Shown here: positions 1-7,186 of the stretch, in pieces
Numbering within the stretch: position 1 is the first letter of the stretch
How the letters are laid out: each line of letters begins with the position of its first letter
Assembly: GCA_030624355.1 (NCBI GenBank)
Contig: JAUXKG010000051.1
Coordinates: 1 to 10,147, forward strand
DNA from: Acidobacteriota bacterium
GTDB taxonomy: Bacteria > Acidobacteriota > UBA6911 > RPQK01 > JADFOI01
Direction: 5' to 3'
DNA length: 10,147 nucleotides
Translations under genes and position numbers: made by a program
The notes under the pieces: model-generated
The model's input: only the letters and a program-made list of their open reading frames with translations
What the model was told of the DNA's origin: nothing
Database searches by the model: none

Positions 1-218
1 AAGTGAGTCAAAGGCTGTTCGACCTTATTTTCATAGACTTTGAAATGGTCCTTTTCGAGCCCCAGTACATACCGGTTCAGAGGATCGGTCACGGTTACTC
101 GGAGAACGACCGTGTCGACGGCCACACGAAATCGAGCTTCGTTCCCAGTGTTTTCAGCTAGAGCCCAACCGAAAACCATGAAAAGAGTCAGAAGAGAAGA
201 AGCTATAACGCTTCCCAT
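1..218 (-). CDS. Secreted VWFA-related (TIGR03436-like) protein, N-terminal 72 residues only
   Basis: The gene runs off the left edge; the visible reading frame has 72 codons starting at the ATG at 218-216. Residues 1-21 form a hydrophobic signal-peptide-like segment ending in ALA before ENTG, so export is likely, although the n-region has no Lys or Arg, which is unusual. The mature part starts with the strand pattern VDTVVLRVTVTDPLNRYVLGL and continues FKVYENKVEQPL. From family knowledge, this resembles the region before the von Willebrand factor A domain in the VWFA-related proteins common in Acidobacteriota. The VWA domain and its metal-binding site lie outside the window, so the assignment rests on this short pattern. 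No Shine-Dalgarno sequence precedes the start, and no ATG, GTG or TTG lies in frame upstream in the ftsK gap. The gene lies 109 bp downstream of ftsK on the same strand. Confidence 0.65.
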   Translation of the reverse strand, partial: MGSVIASSLLTLFMVFGWALAENTGNEARFRVAVDTVVLRVTVTDPLNRYVLGLEKDHFKVYENKVEQPLTH

Positions 219-227
219 ATGCTTTAC

Positions 228-233
228 ATAATA
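228..233 (-). promoter_or_regulatory. Possible -10 box of the VWA-like gene
   Basis: On the minus strand TATTAT ends nine bases before the ATG at 218. If used, transcription would begin within a few bases of the start codon and give a nearly leaderless mRNA, which would fit the lack of a ribosome binding site. No good -35 box is seen at the usual distance, so this is weak. Confidence 0.25.
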
Positions 234-320
234 GCGAATTCCAGAACAAACAGAAAGGGTGCTGAAGCGGAGTTTGCGCAGATTCAGATCGGTTGAGCGA
301 TTAGGAGCCTATTACTCGGA

Positions 321-335
321 CAGACTCCTAGTCTG
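321..335 (-). terminator. Small hairpin over the ftsK stop codon
   Basis: CAGACT (321-326) and AGTCTG (330-335) form a perfect 6-bp stem with a 3-base loop, and the ftsK TAG stop (330-328) falls in the loop and stem. No T-run follows on the minus strand, so an intrinsic terminator is doubtful. It may instead mark the mRNA end or a pause site between ftsK and the next gene. Confidence 0.25.
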
Positions 336-2589
336 ATTGTACGTCATCAAGCTGTTCCGAGGAAACCAGCACTTTGCGAGGCTTGCTTCCCTCGGGGGGG
401 CCGATCAGTCCCTGATGCTCCATCATATCCAGCAGGCGGGCAGCTCGCCCGTAACCAATTCGCAGGCGGCGCTGAAGCAGAGAAGTAGACGCCCTGCCGG
501 TTTCCACCACAAATCGCGCAGCCTCATTGTAGAGGGCATCTTCAAGATCAGAAACGTCGATCAGGGAGGGCTCCTTGTCTTCAACACCAGCCAGCACCTC
601 CTCCTGGTACTCAGGAGTGGCCTGCTCCTTTAGAAACGATGTGATCTGGTGAATTTCTTTTTCGCTGATGTATGCGCCGTGAATGCGGACCAGACGAGAC
701 GTTCCGGGCGGAAGAAAGAGCATGTCTCCGTGCCCCAGCAACTGTTCGGCTCCGTTACAGTCCAGAATAGTGCGGGAATCGATTTTGGAAGAAACACGGA
801 AAGAGATGCGAGATGGAAAGTTAGCCTTGATCAGGCCGGTCAATACGTCGACGGAAGGCCTTTGGGTGGCCAAAATGAGGTGAATGCCAATCGCTCGCGC
901 CATCTGGGCCAGGCGAGTGACTGCACTTTCCACTTCTTTGCCGGTCGTCATCATCAAATCTGCTAATTCGTCAACAATCAAGATAATGTAAGGCAGGGGC
1001 TCCTCGTCCTCAAGACCCTCTGTTCCTTTGGCCACCAGCTCATTGTACTGGTCGACGTTTCGCACGCCCCATTGGGCCAATCGCTTGTACCGTTGTTCCA
1101 TCTCGCTGACCGCCCAGTTCAGGGCGTTGGAGGCCTGTTTCGGATCCGTTACGATTGGGGTCAGCAGATGAGGGATGTCCGCATAGACTCCGAGTTCTAA
1201 ACGTTTTGGATCAATCATTATGAAGCGGACTTCCTGGGGACTGGATTTATAGAGAATGGAGCAAACCATGCAGTTAAGGGCCACACTTTTTCCGGAGCCT
1301 GTCGATCCCGCAATCAGGAGATGGGGCATCCGGGTCAGGTCGGTGACGTAGGTGTTGCCGTTGATCAGTCTTCCCAGCCCCAGAGTTAACCGGGAAGCAG
1401 ATTGTTGGAAGGCCGTGGACTCCAAAATTTCCCGTACATAAATCTTCTGGCAATCTAGATTGGGGACTTCAATCCCGACAGTATTCTTTCCCGGGATTCG
1501 ATCAATTCGAACCGACTCTGCCCGCAAGGCCAGACACAAATCGTCGGCCAGGTTAGTGATTTTGCTGTATTTCACGCCCGGATCCGGTTTGAACTCAAAG
1601 GTTGTAACCACGGGTCCCGGATGAATTTGAAGGACGCGGCCATGAACTCCGAACTCGGCGCACTTGGTGGCCAACACCTGAGAGCGCTGGATCAGTTCCT
1701 GTTCGTCAATAGCATTGTCTTCAACGGGAGTCTGCAGAAAATCGAGAGGAGGGCACCGGTAGGGGCGCATGATCTGTGTAGGATGGATGCCTGGAGGCGC
1801 TGCGGCAGCCGCCAGTTCCTCCGCTGAGGGTTCAGGAGACGGGGCGACCAGCCGTACCGTGGGCTGTTGCTGGCGTTCCACCGGTTGACCTGGGATCACC
1901 TCCTCCAGCGGAGGAGTCGGCGACAGGGGCTTTGTTGAGGCAGATCGGGAAACCGAGGTTTTCCTGTCCCAGCCGAGTCGGGAAGGCTTCCCGCCCTCTC
2001 TCTTTCGTTCGCGCCACCGGGTGTAGCGAGCTGCAGTGGCCGAGAAGAGATTCCAGTTGTGGTTGCCGAGCCAGTCCAGACTGGTATAGATGGAGAAACG
2101 CGTGCTGACCAGCAGTGAGAGGATGAGCAGCGTCCCTACCAGCACCAGGGAACCCGGTTCATTGAAATACTCCAGTAGAAGATGCGCCATGAGAATGCCG
2201 AATATCCCGCCAGGAGCGAAATTTACATCCTCGGGTACTCTGACATCCAACAGGTTCAAGCCGGTACTGAGGGCGATGATGGTAAAGCACAGGCCCAGGA
2301 ACTTCACAAACGGATATTCCAGGACTCGGCCACGGATTTTTTTATAACCGACAAACAGCAGAGGCAAAGGCAGACAGAAGGCTGACAGCCCCAGAATGTG
2401 GAAAAGAAAATCGGAAAGCCAGGCACCTACCTTGCCCACGTAGTTGGCGTATTCATGAGCCGGAGAGGAAACATTGATGGAGGGGTCCAGGCCGCTATAG
2501 CTGAGCAACGAAAGAATCAGCAGAAGCGAAGATGCTAAAAAAAGCACTCCAAACAGTTCGCCAGCTTTCTGCCTTGGATAAACGGACAT
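328..2589 (-). CDS. ftsK: DNA translocase FtsK/SpoIIIE
   Basis: Membrane-anchored, ATP-driven double-stranded DNA pump that clears the terminus region of the chromosome through the closing septum and, in known systems, activates XerCD recombination at dif. The 753-residue protein has hydrophobic segments near 11-31, 61-81, 96-113 and 125-163, then a Pro/Ala-rich linker at about 195-270. The motor domain follows, with Walker A GSTGSGKS (428-435), Walker B IILIVDE (535-541) and LATQRPSVDV (573-582). The C-terminus (about 675-745, including LLQRRLRIGYGRAARLLDMM) matches the gamma winged-helix domain that reads polar DNA motifs. The linker is short, so the size is closer to B. subtilis SpoIIIE than to E. 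coli FtsK. It starts 70 bp after the RNase J gene on the same strand; rnjB and spoIIIE are also close neighbours in B. subtilis. No strong Shine-Dalgarno is seen before the ATG at 2589. Confidence 0.97.
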   Translation of the reverse strand: MSVYPRQKAGELFGVLFLASSLLLILSLLSYSGLDPSINVSSPAHEYANYVGKVGAWLSDFLFHILGLSAFCLPLPLLFVGYKKIRGRVLEYPFVKFLGLCFTIIALSTGLNLLDVRVPEDVNFAPGGIFGILMAHLLLEYFNEPGSLVLVGTLLILSLLVSTRFSIYTSLDWLGNHNWNLFSATAARYTRWRERKREGGKPSRLGWDRKTSVSRSASTKPLSPTPPLEEVIPGQPVERQQQPTVRLVAPSPEPSAEELAAAAAPPGIHPTQIMRPYRCPPLDFLQTPVEDNAIDEQELIQRSQVLATKCAEFGVHGRVLQIHPGPVVTTFEFKPDPGVKYSKITNLADDLCLALRAESVRIDRIPGKNTVGIEVPNLDCQKIYVREILESTAFQQSASRLTLGLGRLINGNTYVTDLTRMPHLLIAGSTGSGKSVALNCMVCSILYKSSPQEVRFIMIDPKRLELGVYADIPHLLTPIVTDPKQASNALNWAVSEMEQRYKRLAQWGVRNVDQYNELVAKGTEGLEDEEPLPYIILIVDELADLMMTTGKEVESAVTRLAQMARAIGIHLILATQRPSVDVLTGLIKANFPSRISFRVSSKIDSRTILDCNGAEQLLGHGDMLFLPPGTSRLVRIHGAYISEKEIHQITSFLKEQATPEYQEEVLAGVEDKEPSLIDVSDLEDALYNEAARFVVETGRASTSLLQRRLRIGYGRAARLLDMMEHQGLIGPPEGSKPRKVLVSSEQLDDVQSD

Positions 2590-2659
2590 AGCTCAAGGCA
2601 CTTTTACCACTTGTCACTGACAGCACCTCTTCCAGGAGCAGAAAGTCTGGGAAACTTGG

Positions 2660-4327
2660 CTAGATTTCGATCGTTACCGGCAGGATCATGGGTCTTTTGC
2701 CTGTTTTCTTTCTGAAGAATCGTTTCAAGTTCTTGCGTACAATCTCTTTGAAAATTTCTTCATCCTGCTTTTCTTCCATGGGAGTTTCTTCCGCAAGTTT
2801 GATAATCTCGCTTCGAGTCAATTCCATGAGCTCCTCGGAGGTGTCCATCAATACGAAGCCGCGTGAAATAAGTTCGGGAACGCCTATGAGTTCGCCACTG
2901 CTACGATCCACTCGAAGTATGACCACCACGAATCCGTCCTCGGATAGATAACGCCGATCACGAAGCACCACTTCGTGCACTTCCTTCAGAATCCCTTCGT
3001 CAATGAAACGCCTGCCCACATTGATCTTGTCTGAGATCCTGACGGAATTGTGGGACAGCTGTAAGACATCACCGTTTTCAATAAGATGAATCCGTTCCAG
3101 AGGAATTCCCTGGTCGTGAGCCAGAGAAGCGTGGATCTTGAGCTGTCTGTATTCTCCGTGAATCGGAATAAAAAATTGGGGTCGAGTCAGATTGATCATT
3201 AGCTTCAAATCGTCGCGCAGTCCGTGGCCGGAGACGTGAACCGATGAGCGGCGTGAATCGAAAACATGGGCACCCCTCCGATAGAAGTGGTTGGTCATGC
3301 TGGAGATCACTCTTTCATTACCCGGAATCATCCGGGCGGAGAGGATCGCCAGGTCTCCCTGCTCGACGGCCACATTCTTCATCTCGTTCACTGCAATGCG
3401 GCTCATGGCAGCCATCGGTTCTCCCTGGCTGCCGCTGGCCAGGATGACCAGCTGGTTGCCTGGAAGGTTCCGGGCCTGGTTTCGAGACAACAGCAGGTCC
3501 TGCGGAAAATGGAGGTACTTCAACTGGGCAGCTACTTTGATGTTGGAGACCATGCTTCGACCCAGAGCGACCACCTTCCGGTCAAACTCCTGAGCCAGGT
3601 CCAGGATGATTTGGATGCGATGGATGCTGCTGGCGAAGCAGGAGATGATAATTTTCTTCTCGGCCTTTCGAAAAAGGGTCCGAAGCATTTCGTAAACGGT
3701 AAATTCCGAGGGAGCCAATCCCGGAACCGCGCTGTTGGTGCTGTCTGAAAACAGGGCAAGGACGCCTTCTTCTCCGTAGTGCGAAAGACGTGTAAGGTCA
3801 GTTAGTTTACCGTCAATCGGCGTCTGGTCCAGCTTGAAGTCCCCCGTCCAGATCAATCTTCCTACCGGAGTGGTGATGGCAAAGCAGAGCGCATCGGGGA
3901 AAGAGTGAGTGATGTGCAGAGGTTCGATCTCAAAAGGACCCAGTTTCAGAGGTTTGCGAGCCTCCAGTGGTCTAAGCTCAGCCGTTTGATAAAGGCCACG
4001 TTCTTTCAGGCGTGCCGTCACCAATCCCAAAGTGAGAGGGGTGGCGTAAATGGGGAGAGGAATCTCATTGATAATATAGGAAATCCCCCCCGCGTGATCC
4101 TCATGGCCATGGGTCAGCAGAATAGCTTGCAACTGCTCTTGATGTTCTCTCAGGAAAGATATGTCGGGAACGATGATATCGATTCCCAGGTCTGTCCCTG
4201 AACCGCCGCCGGGGAAACGGGCTCCGGCATCGATGAGGATGATCTGGTCCTCATATCGCAGGGCGGTACAGTTCATGCCAAACTCGCCGATGCCACCAAT
4301 CGGAATGACTTCCAGGCTATTAGTCAT
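2660..4327 (-). CDS. rnj: Ribonuclease J (beta-CASP metallo-beta-lactamase)
   Basis: Zinc-dependent RNase with 5'-3' exonuclease and endonuclease activity, acting in mRNA decay and rRNA maturation in bacteria. The start chosen at 4327 gives 555 residues, the usual RNase J length, beginning MTNSLEVIPIGGIGEFGMNC. Metal-site residues are visible in order: HGHEDH (73-78), H141 in ITHSFPDA, D163 in TGDFK, and H390 in IPIHGEYR. The beta-CASP region (about 225-375) includes ASGSQGEP (298-304) and HVSGH (364-368), and the C-terminal domain ends IEI. The open frame continues 66 codons upstream to an ATG at 4525, but that extension is only translated repeat DNA and is rejected. No Shine-Dalgarno precedes 4327; a TATACT box lies close upstream instead. 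The gene lies between ksgA and ftsK, all on the minus strand. Confidence 0.96.
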   Translation of the reverse strand: MTNSLEVIPIGGIGEFGMNCTALRYEDQIILIDAGARFPGGGSGTDLGIDIIVPDISFLREHQEQLQAILLTHGHEDHAGGISYIINEIPLPIYATPLTLGLVTARLKERGLYQTAELRPLEARKPLKLGPFEIEPLHITHSFPDALCFAITTPVGRLIWTGDFKLDQTPIDGKLTDLTRLSHYGEEGVLALFSDSTNSAVPGLAPSEFTVYEMLRTLFRKAEKKIIISCFASSIHRIQIILDLAQEFDRKVVALGRSMVSNIKVAAQLKYLHFPQDLLLSRNQARNLPGNQLVILASGSQGEPMAAMSRIAVNEMKNVAVEQGDLAILSARMIPGNERVISSMTNHFYRRGAHVFDSRRSSVHVSGHGLRDDLKLMINLTRPQFFIPIHGEYRQLKIHASLAHDQGIPLERIHLIENGDVLQLSHNSVRISDKINVGRRFIDEGILKEVHEVVLRDRRYLSEDGFVVVILRVDRSSGELIGVPELISRGFVLMDTSEELMELTRSEIIKLAEETPMEEKQDEEIFKEIVRKNLKRFFRKKTGKRPMILPVTIEI

Positions 4328-4335
4328 GGCAGGGA

Positions 4336-4341
4336 AGTATA
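4336..4341 (-). promoter_or_regulatory. Possible -10 box of the RNase J gene, implying a leaderless mRNA
   Basis: On the minus strand TATACT ends eight bases before the ATG at 4327. A start of transcription six or seven bases further on would fall at about 4329-4327, on or next to the start codon. This would explain the missing ribosome binding site. The same hexamer precedes the tRNA gene at the right end. No clear -35 box is seen; its expected place lies in the CGGATT repeats. Confidence 0.35.
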
Positions 4342-4360
4342 GCAGACACTGAATTTGACG

Positions 4361-4427
4361 CGGATTGACACGGATTCGGTAATCACGGATTGCACGGATT
4401 AACCAACACGGATTGACACGGATTCGG
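4361..4427. repeat. Interspersed CGGATT repeat cluster
   Basis: Six copies of CGGATT start at 4361, 4371, 4386, 4395, 4409 and 4419. Two exact 19-bp copies of CGGATTGACACGGATTCGG (4361-4379 and 4409-4427) lie 48 bp apart and flank a variant pair reading CACGGATTGCACGGATT. No coding function is visible. The region lies in the gap between ksgA and the RNase J gene, upstream of the RNase J start. Confidence 0.9.
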
Positions 4428-4447
4428 AGGTTTGGCAATAATTTTTC

Positions 4448-4488
4448 TGCCAGTTGCCAGTTGCCAGTTGCCAGTTGCCAGTTGTCAG
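4448..4488. repeat. Tandem heptamer repeat, unit TGCCAGT
   Basis: Five perfect head-to-tail copies of TGCCAGT (4448-4482) are followed by a degenerate sixth, TGTCAG. On the minus strand the unit reads ACTGGCA. Seven-base units fill the gap without any recognisable gene. They resemble the short tandemly repeated heptamers described in cyanobacteria, but no relationship is claimed. Confidence 0.92.
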
Positions 4489-4497
4489 CCCAGTCAT

Positions 4498-4525
4498 TCG
4501 ACACTCGACACTCGTCAATCGACAC
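4498..4525. repeat. Tandem heptamer repeat, unit TCGACAC
   Basis: Four consecutive seven-base units read TCGACAC, TCGACAC, TCGTCAA, TCGACAC. The array ends three bases from the last base of the ksgA stop codon (4529). It has the same unit length as the array at 4448 but a different sequence, so two unrelated heptamer families sit side by side. Confidence 0.85.
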
Positions 4526-4528
4526 TGG

Positions 4529-5329
4529 TCAGGCGGTCAGGTGTTCAGCCAGGCAGACAAATTGCTTCAAGGTCACCTCTTGGGGCCTGGCCCGAGCATC
4601 AATGTCACAGCTTTCCAGGGCAAGACTCAGGGAGGCAGCTTGATGACACGATTTGAGGTTGTTGAAGAGTGTCTTTCTTCTCTGCTGGAAGGCGATCTTA
4701 AGAAGCTCGAGGAAGGCTGCATAGTCTGAAACCGGATGGGGGGGGCTTTGAGGGATGAGCTTGATCACTGAGGACATGACTTTCGGTTTTGGAACAAACA
4801 CTCCGGCGGGAACATCAAAGCCGGGAACCCGTTGGAAATGGTACTCCATCAGCAGGGTGAAAAAACCATAATCGCTGCTGCAGGGATCTGCCAGGATGCG
4901 CTGGGCTACCTCTTTCTGGACCATGACCGTGCAATCCACGAGGCGGTTCTTGACGGTCAACAGGTTGCTTAGTATACGAGTGGAAATGTTGTAGGGGAGA
5001 TTACCGATAATTCTTATCGGCGTGGGCCCCAAAACAGAATCCCAGTCCAGATTCAGCACGTCAGCTTGCAAAAGCTGCAATTGATGTTGCGGATCGTTCA
5101 GATTCTCCAACAGCTCGGTCTGAAGGTGACGGACCATATAGGCGTCAAACTCGATGGCGATTACTCTTTTGGCGGTGGCCAGCAGAACCCTTGTCAGCTG
5201 ACCGGTTCCAGGCCCGATTTCAACGACAGTTTCTCCTGGCCCAACATGTGCAAACCGCACGATTTTATGGCAATAGTTGGTATCCGCCAGGAAGTGTTGT
5301 CCCAGGGACTTTTTGGGATGAGGCTTCAT
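4529..5329 (-). CDS. ksgA: 16S rRNA (adenine1518/1519-N6)-dimethyltransferase
   Basis: Uses S-adenosylmethionine to dimethylate two adjacent adenines in the 3' terminal hairpin of 16S rRNA, a late step and checkpoint of 30S subunit assembly in the cytoplasm. The 266-residue length is typical. Motifs in order are KSLGQHFLAD (7-16), the SAM-binding VVEIGPGTGQL (35-45), the acidic strand end AIEFD (58-62), and the catalytic NLPYNIS (110-116) of N6-adenine methyltransferases. FVPKPKVMSSV (178-188) and FQQRRKTLFNNLK (214-226) follow, both characteristic of KsgA/Dim1. The ATG at 5329 matches the family N-terminus, though no clear Shine-Dalgarno precedes it. It is divergent from trxA across a 67-bp gap and lies upstream of the RNase J gene, beyond the repeat cluster. 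Confidence 0.97.
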   Translation of the reverse strand: MKPHPKKSLGQHFLADTNYCHKIVRFAHVGPGETVVEIGPGTGQLTRVLLATAKRVIAIEFDAYMVRHLQTELLENLNDPQHQLQLLQADVLNLDWDSVLGPTPIRIIGNLPYNISTRILSNLLTVKNRLVDCTVMVQKEVAQRILADPCSSDYGFFTLLMEYHFQRVPGFDVPAGVFVPKPKVMSSVIKLIPQSPPHPVSDYAAFLELLKIAFQQRRKTLFNNLKSCHQAASLSLALESCDIDARARPQEVTLKQFVCLAEHLTA

Positions 5330-5385
5330 GTCGACAGGTTCGTGTATGGTAACATGAGCTGGCCTGTGAAGAAGCTGCGATCCAA

Positions 5386-5391
5386 AGGAGG
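5386..5391 (+). promoter_or_regulatory. Shine-Dalgarno of trxA
   Basis: AGGAGG lies five bases before the ATG at 5397. It is the clearest ribosome binding site in the window and stands out against several neighbours that lack one. Confidence 0.85.
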
Positions 5392-5396
5392 ACTAC

Positions 5397-5723
5397 ATGA
5401 GTGAGAATGTTCTTGACGTGACGGACCAGAACTTCGAGGAGGAGGTTCTGAATTCTGAAAAACCGGTGCTAGTGGATTTTTGGGCCGCTTGGTGTGCTCC
5501 CTGCCGGACTCTTGCACCTACTGTGGACCAGATTGCCCAGGAGTTTTCCGATCAAGCCAAGGTCGTTAAGCTGAATGTCGATGACAATGCTGAGATTTCT
5601 GCCAAATACAATATTAAGGGTATTCCCACCCTCCTCCTCTTCAAAGGTGGCGAGATCAAAGATCAGATCGTAGGGGCGGCTTCCAAGGACAATATTGCCC
5701 GAATGATTCAAGCCCAGTTGTAA
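5397..5723 (+). CDS. trxA: Thioredoxin
   Basis: Small cytoplasmic dithiol-disulfide oxidoreductase that reduces protein disulfides and is recycled by thioredoxin reductase. The 108-residue length is standard for a single thioredoxin fold. The active site is WCAPC (32-36) in VDFWAAWCAPCRTLAP, so the usual Gly between the cysteines is Ala; this variant occurs in otherwise ordinary thioredoxins. The buried Asp is D27, and the cis-proline is P77 in KGIPTLLLF. No signal peptide or membrane segment is present, which argues against a periplasmic thioredoxin. A strong AGGAGG site sets the start. The gene is 67 bp from divergent ksgA and 68 bp upstream of purA on the same strand. Confidence 0.96.
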   Translation: MSENVLDVTDQNFEEEVLNSEKPVLVDFWAAWCAPCRTLAPTVDQIAQEFSDQAKVVKLNVDDNAEISAKYNIKGIPTLLLFKGGEIKDQIVGAASKDNIARMIQAQL

Positions 5724-5791
5724 GGTAACGGGCGACTTCCGAACAGTGAGGAGGCAGTCCGACGGGTTTCCCTCCAGCCTGTTCTCTTATC

Positions 5792-7093
5792 ATGCCTAAT
5801 GTAGTTGTTGTCGGTACCCAGTGGGGAGATGAGGGAAAGGGGAAGATTGTAGATCTCATTACTGATCGGTTTGACATTGTTGCCCGCTATCAGGGAGGGC
5901 ACAATGCCGGTCATACCGTCATCATTCACGATAAAAAATATATCCTCCATTTGATTCCGTCCGGAATTCTTCGGCCCGGCAAGATTTGTGTGATCGGCAA
6001 TGGCGTTGTGGTCGATCCGGCGGCCTTGTCCGAAGAGCTGCAGATGCTGGCCGACTTCGAGATGCAGGACCGGTTCTTCGTCAGCAACCGCGCCCATCTG
6101 ATCATGCCTTATCATCGGGCTCTGGAACGGGCTGAAGAGACAAGCCGGGCAGAAGAGAAAATCGGCACCACCTCACGGGGGATCGGGCCCTGTTATGAAG
6201 ATAAGATGGGACGTAGGGGAATCCGGGTGGGGGATCTCCTCTATCCTGACCTTTTCAAAGAAAGAATTCAGGCCAACCTAGATCTCAAGAACCGTATTCT
6301 CACGCGAGTTTACGATTCTGAGCCGCTCGATGCCCAGGAAATTTACGACCAATACATGAGGTTGGCGCCCACCGTCCTGAACTATATGACCGACACGGCG
6401 GAATATCTGAATCGGTCCATCCATAGTGGAAAGAATGTTCTTTTTGAAGGGGCACAGGGGACTCAATTGGATGTGGACCATGGCACGTATCCCTTTGTGA
6501 CTTCATCTAATGCTACGGCTGGTGGTGCCTGCTCGGGAACCGGCGTGGGGCCCGGCAGCATCGACGGGAGTATCGGCATCGCCAAGGCCTATACGACGAG
6601 GGTGGGCGCTGGACCTTTTCCCACGGAACTCACCGATGAGTTAGGTCAGCGAATTCGAACAGCGGGGAACGAATTCGGTGCCACGACGGGACGGCCTCGG
6701 CGCTGTGGCTGGTTTGACGGAGTCGTGGTTCGTTACGCTTGCCTGGTCAACAACATCGACACGCTGGTGATTACCAAGCTGGATGTACTGGATGAGCTGG
6801 AAGAGATTCGGATCTGTACCGGTTACCGGTATCGGGGGGAGACACTCGGATCTTTTCCAACCGAAGTCAGTGTTCTGTCTGAGGTGGAGCCGGTCTATGA
6901 GGCCCACCCCGGCTGGAAGACAGGCACTTCTCAAATCCAGGACCATGAGAGTCTGCCTGAGCAGGCCAAGAGCTACCTGGACCGTCTTTCGGAACTGATT
7001 GAGACGGACATTTCCATTATTTCTTTGGGACCGGCCCGAACCGAAACCATCGTTCTCGAGGAAAGCCCGCGTCTTCAGAAGCTGCTTTCCTGA
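5792..7093 (+). CDS. purA: Adenylosuccinate synthetase
   Basis: Condenses IMP with aspartate using GTP to form adenylosuccinate, the first committed step from IMP to AMP. The 433-residue length is normal. The GTP-binding loop GTQWGDEGKGKIVD is at 8-21 with catalytic D13, and catalytic H41 lies in GHNAGHTVI. The IMP-site stretch GTTSRGIGPCYEDKMGRRGIRV spans 125-146, followed by FEGAQGTQLDVDHGTYPFVTSSN (218-240), TTRVGAGPFPTE (268-279) and TTGRPRRCGWFD (298-309). The C-terminal stretch SLGPARTETI (411-420) completes the protein. The ATG at 5792 matches the family N-terminus, and no alternative start codon lies in frame between it and the stop at 5747. No Shine-Dalgarno sits at normal spacing; a GAGGAGG is 37 bases upstream. 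It may be co-transcribed with trxA. Confidence 0.98.
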   Translation: MPNVVVVGTQWGDEGKGKIVDLITDRFDIVARYQGGHNAGHTVIIHDKKYILHLIPSGILRPGKICVIGNGVVVDPAALSEELQMLADFEMQDRFFVSNRAHLIMPYHRALERAEETSRAEEKIGTTSRGIGPCYEDKMGRRGIRVGDLLYPDLFKERIQANLDLKNRILTRVYDSEPLDAQEIYDQYMRLAPTVLNYMTDTAEYLNRSIHSGKNVLFEGAQGTQLDVDHGTYPFVTSSNATAGGACSGTGVGPGSIDGSIGIAKAYTTRVGAGPFPTELTDELGQRIRTAGNEFGATTGRPRRCGWFDGVVVRYACLVNNIDTLVITKLDVLDELEEIRICTGYRYRGETLGSFPTEVSVLSEVEPVYEAHPGWKTGTSQIQDHESLPEQAKSYLDRLSELIETDISIISLGPARTETIVLEESPRLQKLLS

Positions 7094-7175
7094 GAATCGG
7101 CCACTGGCAATTCGCTTCCATTCCAGTTGCGAATATCCTATTCTTTTATCTCCTGGATCCTGAAACCTGACCGGT

Positions 7176-7180
7176 GGAGG
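7176..7180 (+). promoter_or_regulatory. Shine-Dalgarno that fixes the methyltransferase start
   Basis: GGAGG, within GGTGGAGG (7173-7180), lies six bases before an in-frame TTG at 7187. The in-frame TTG further upstream at 7127 has no such site, so 7187 is preferred. Confidence 0.65.
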
Positions 7181-7186
7181 TGCGAT

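Noticed and set aside
4328..4525. N-terminal extension of RNase J from the ATG at 4525
   Set aside because: It is translated repeat DNA, has no family similarity, and the 555-residue form from 4327 fits RNase J exactly.
4361..4525. CRISPR array
   Set aside because: Units are 6-19 bp with tiny or no spacers and no cas genes; they are simple short repeats.
4413..4729. Plus-strand open frames with peptides such as CQLPVASCQL
   Set aside because: They are read through the heptamer repeats and the antisense strand of ksgA; there is no ribosome site or recognisable domain.
5746..5799. 17-codon GTG leader peptide overlapping the purA start
   Set aside because: The GTG has no ribosome site upstream, and nothing in the peptide suggests attenuation.
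7110..7134. ATTCGC/GCGAAT inverted repeat after purA as a terminator
   Set aside because: The stem is only 6 bp with a 13-base loop and no T-run; probably chance.
7127..7186. Methyltransferase start at TTG 7127
   Set aside because: It has no ribosome binding site, whereas the TTG at 7187 has GGAGG six bases upstream.
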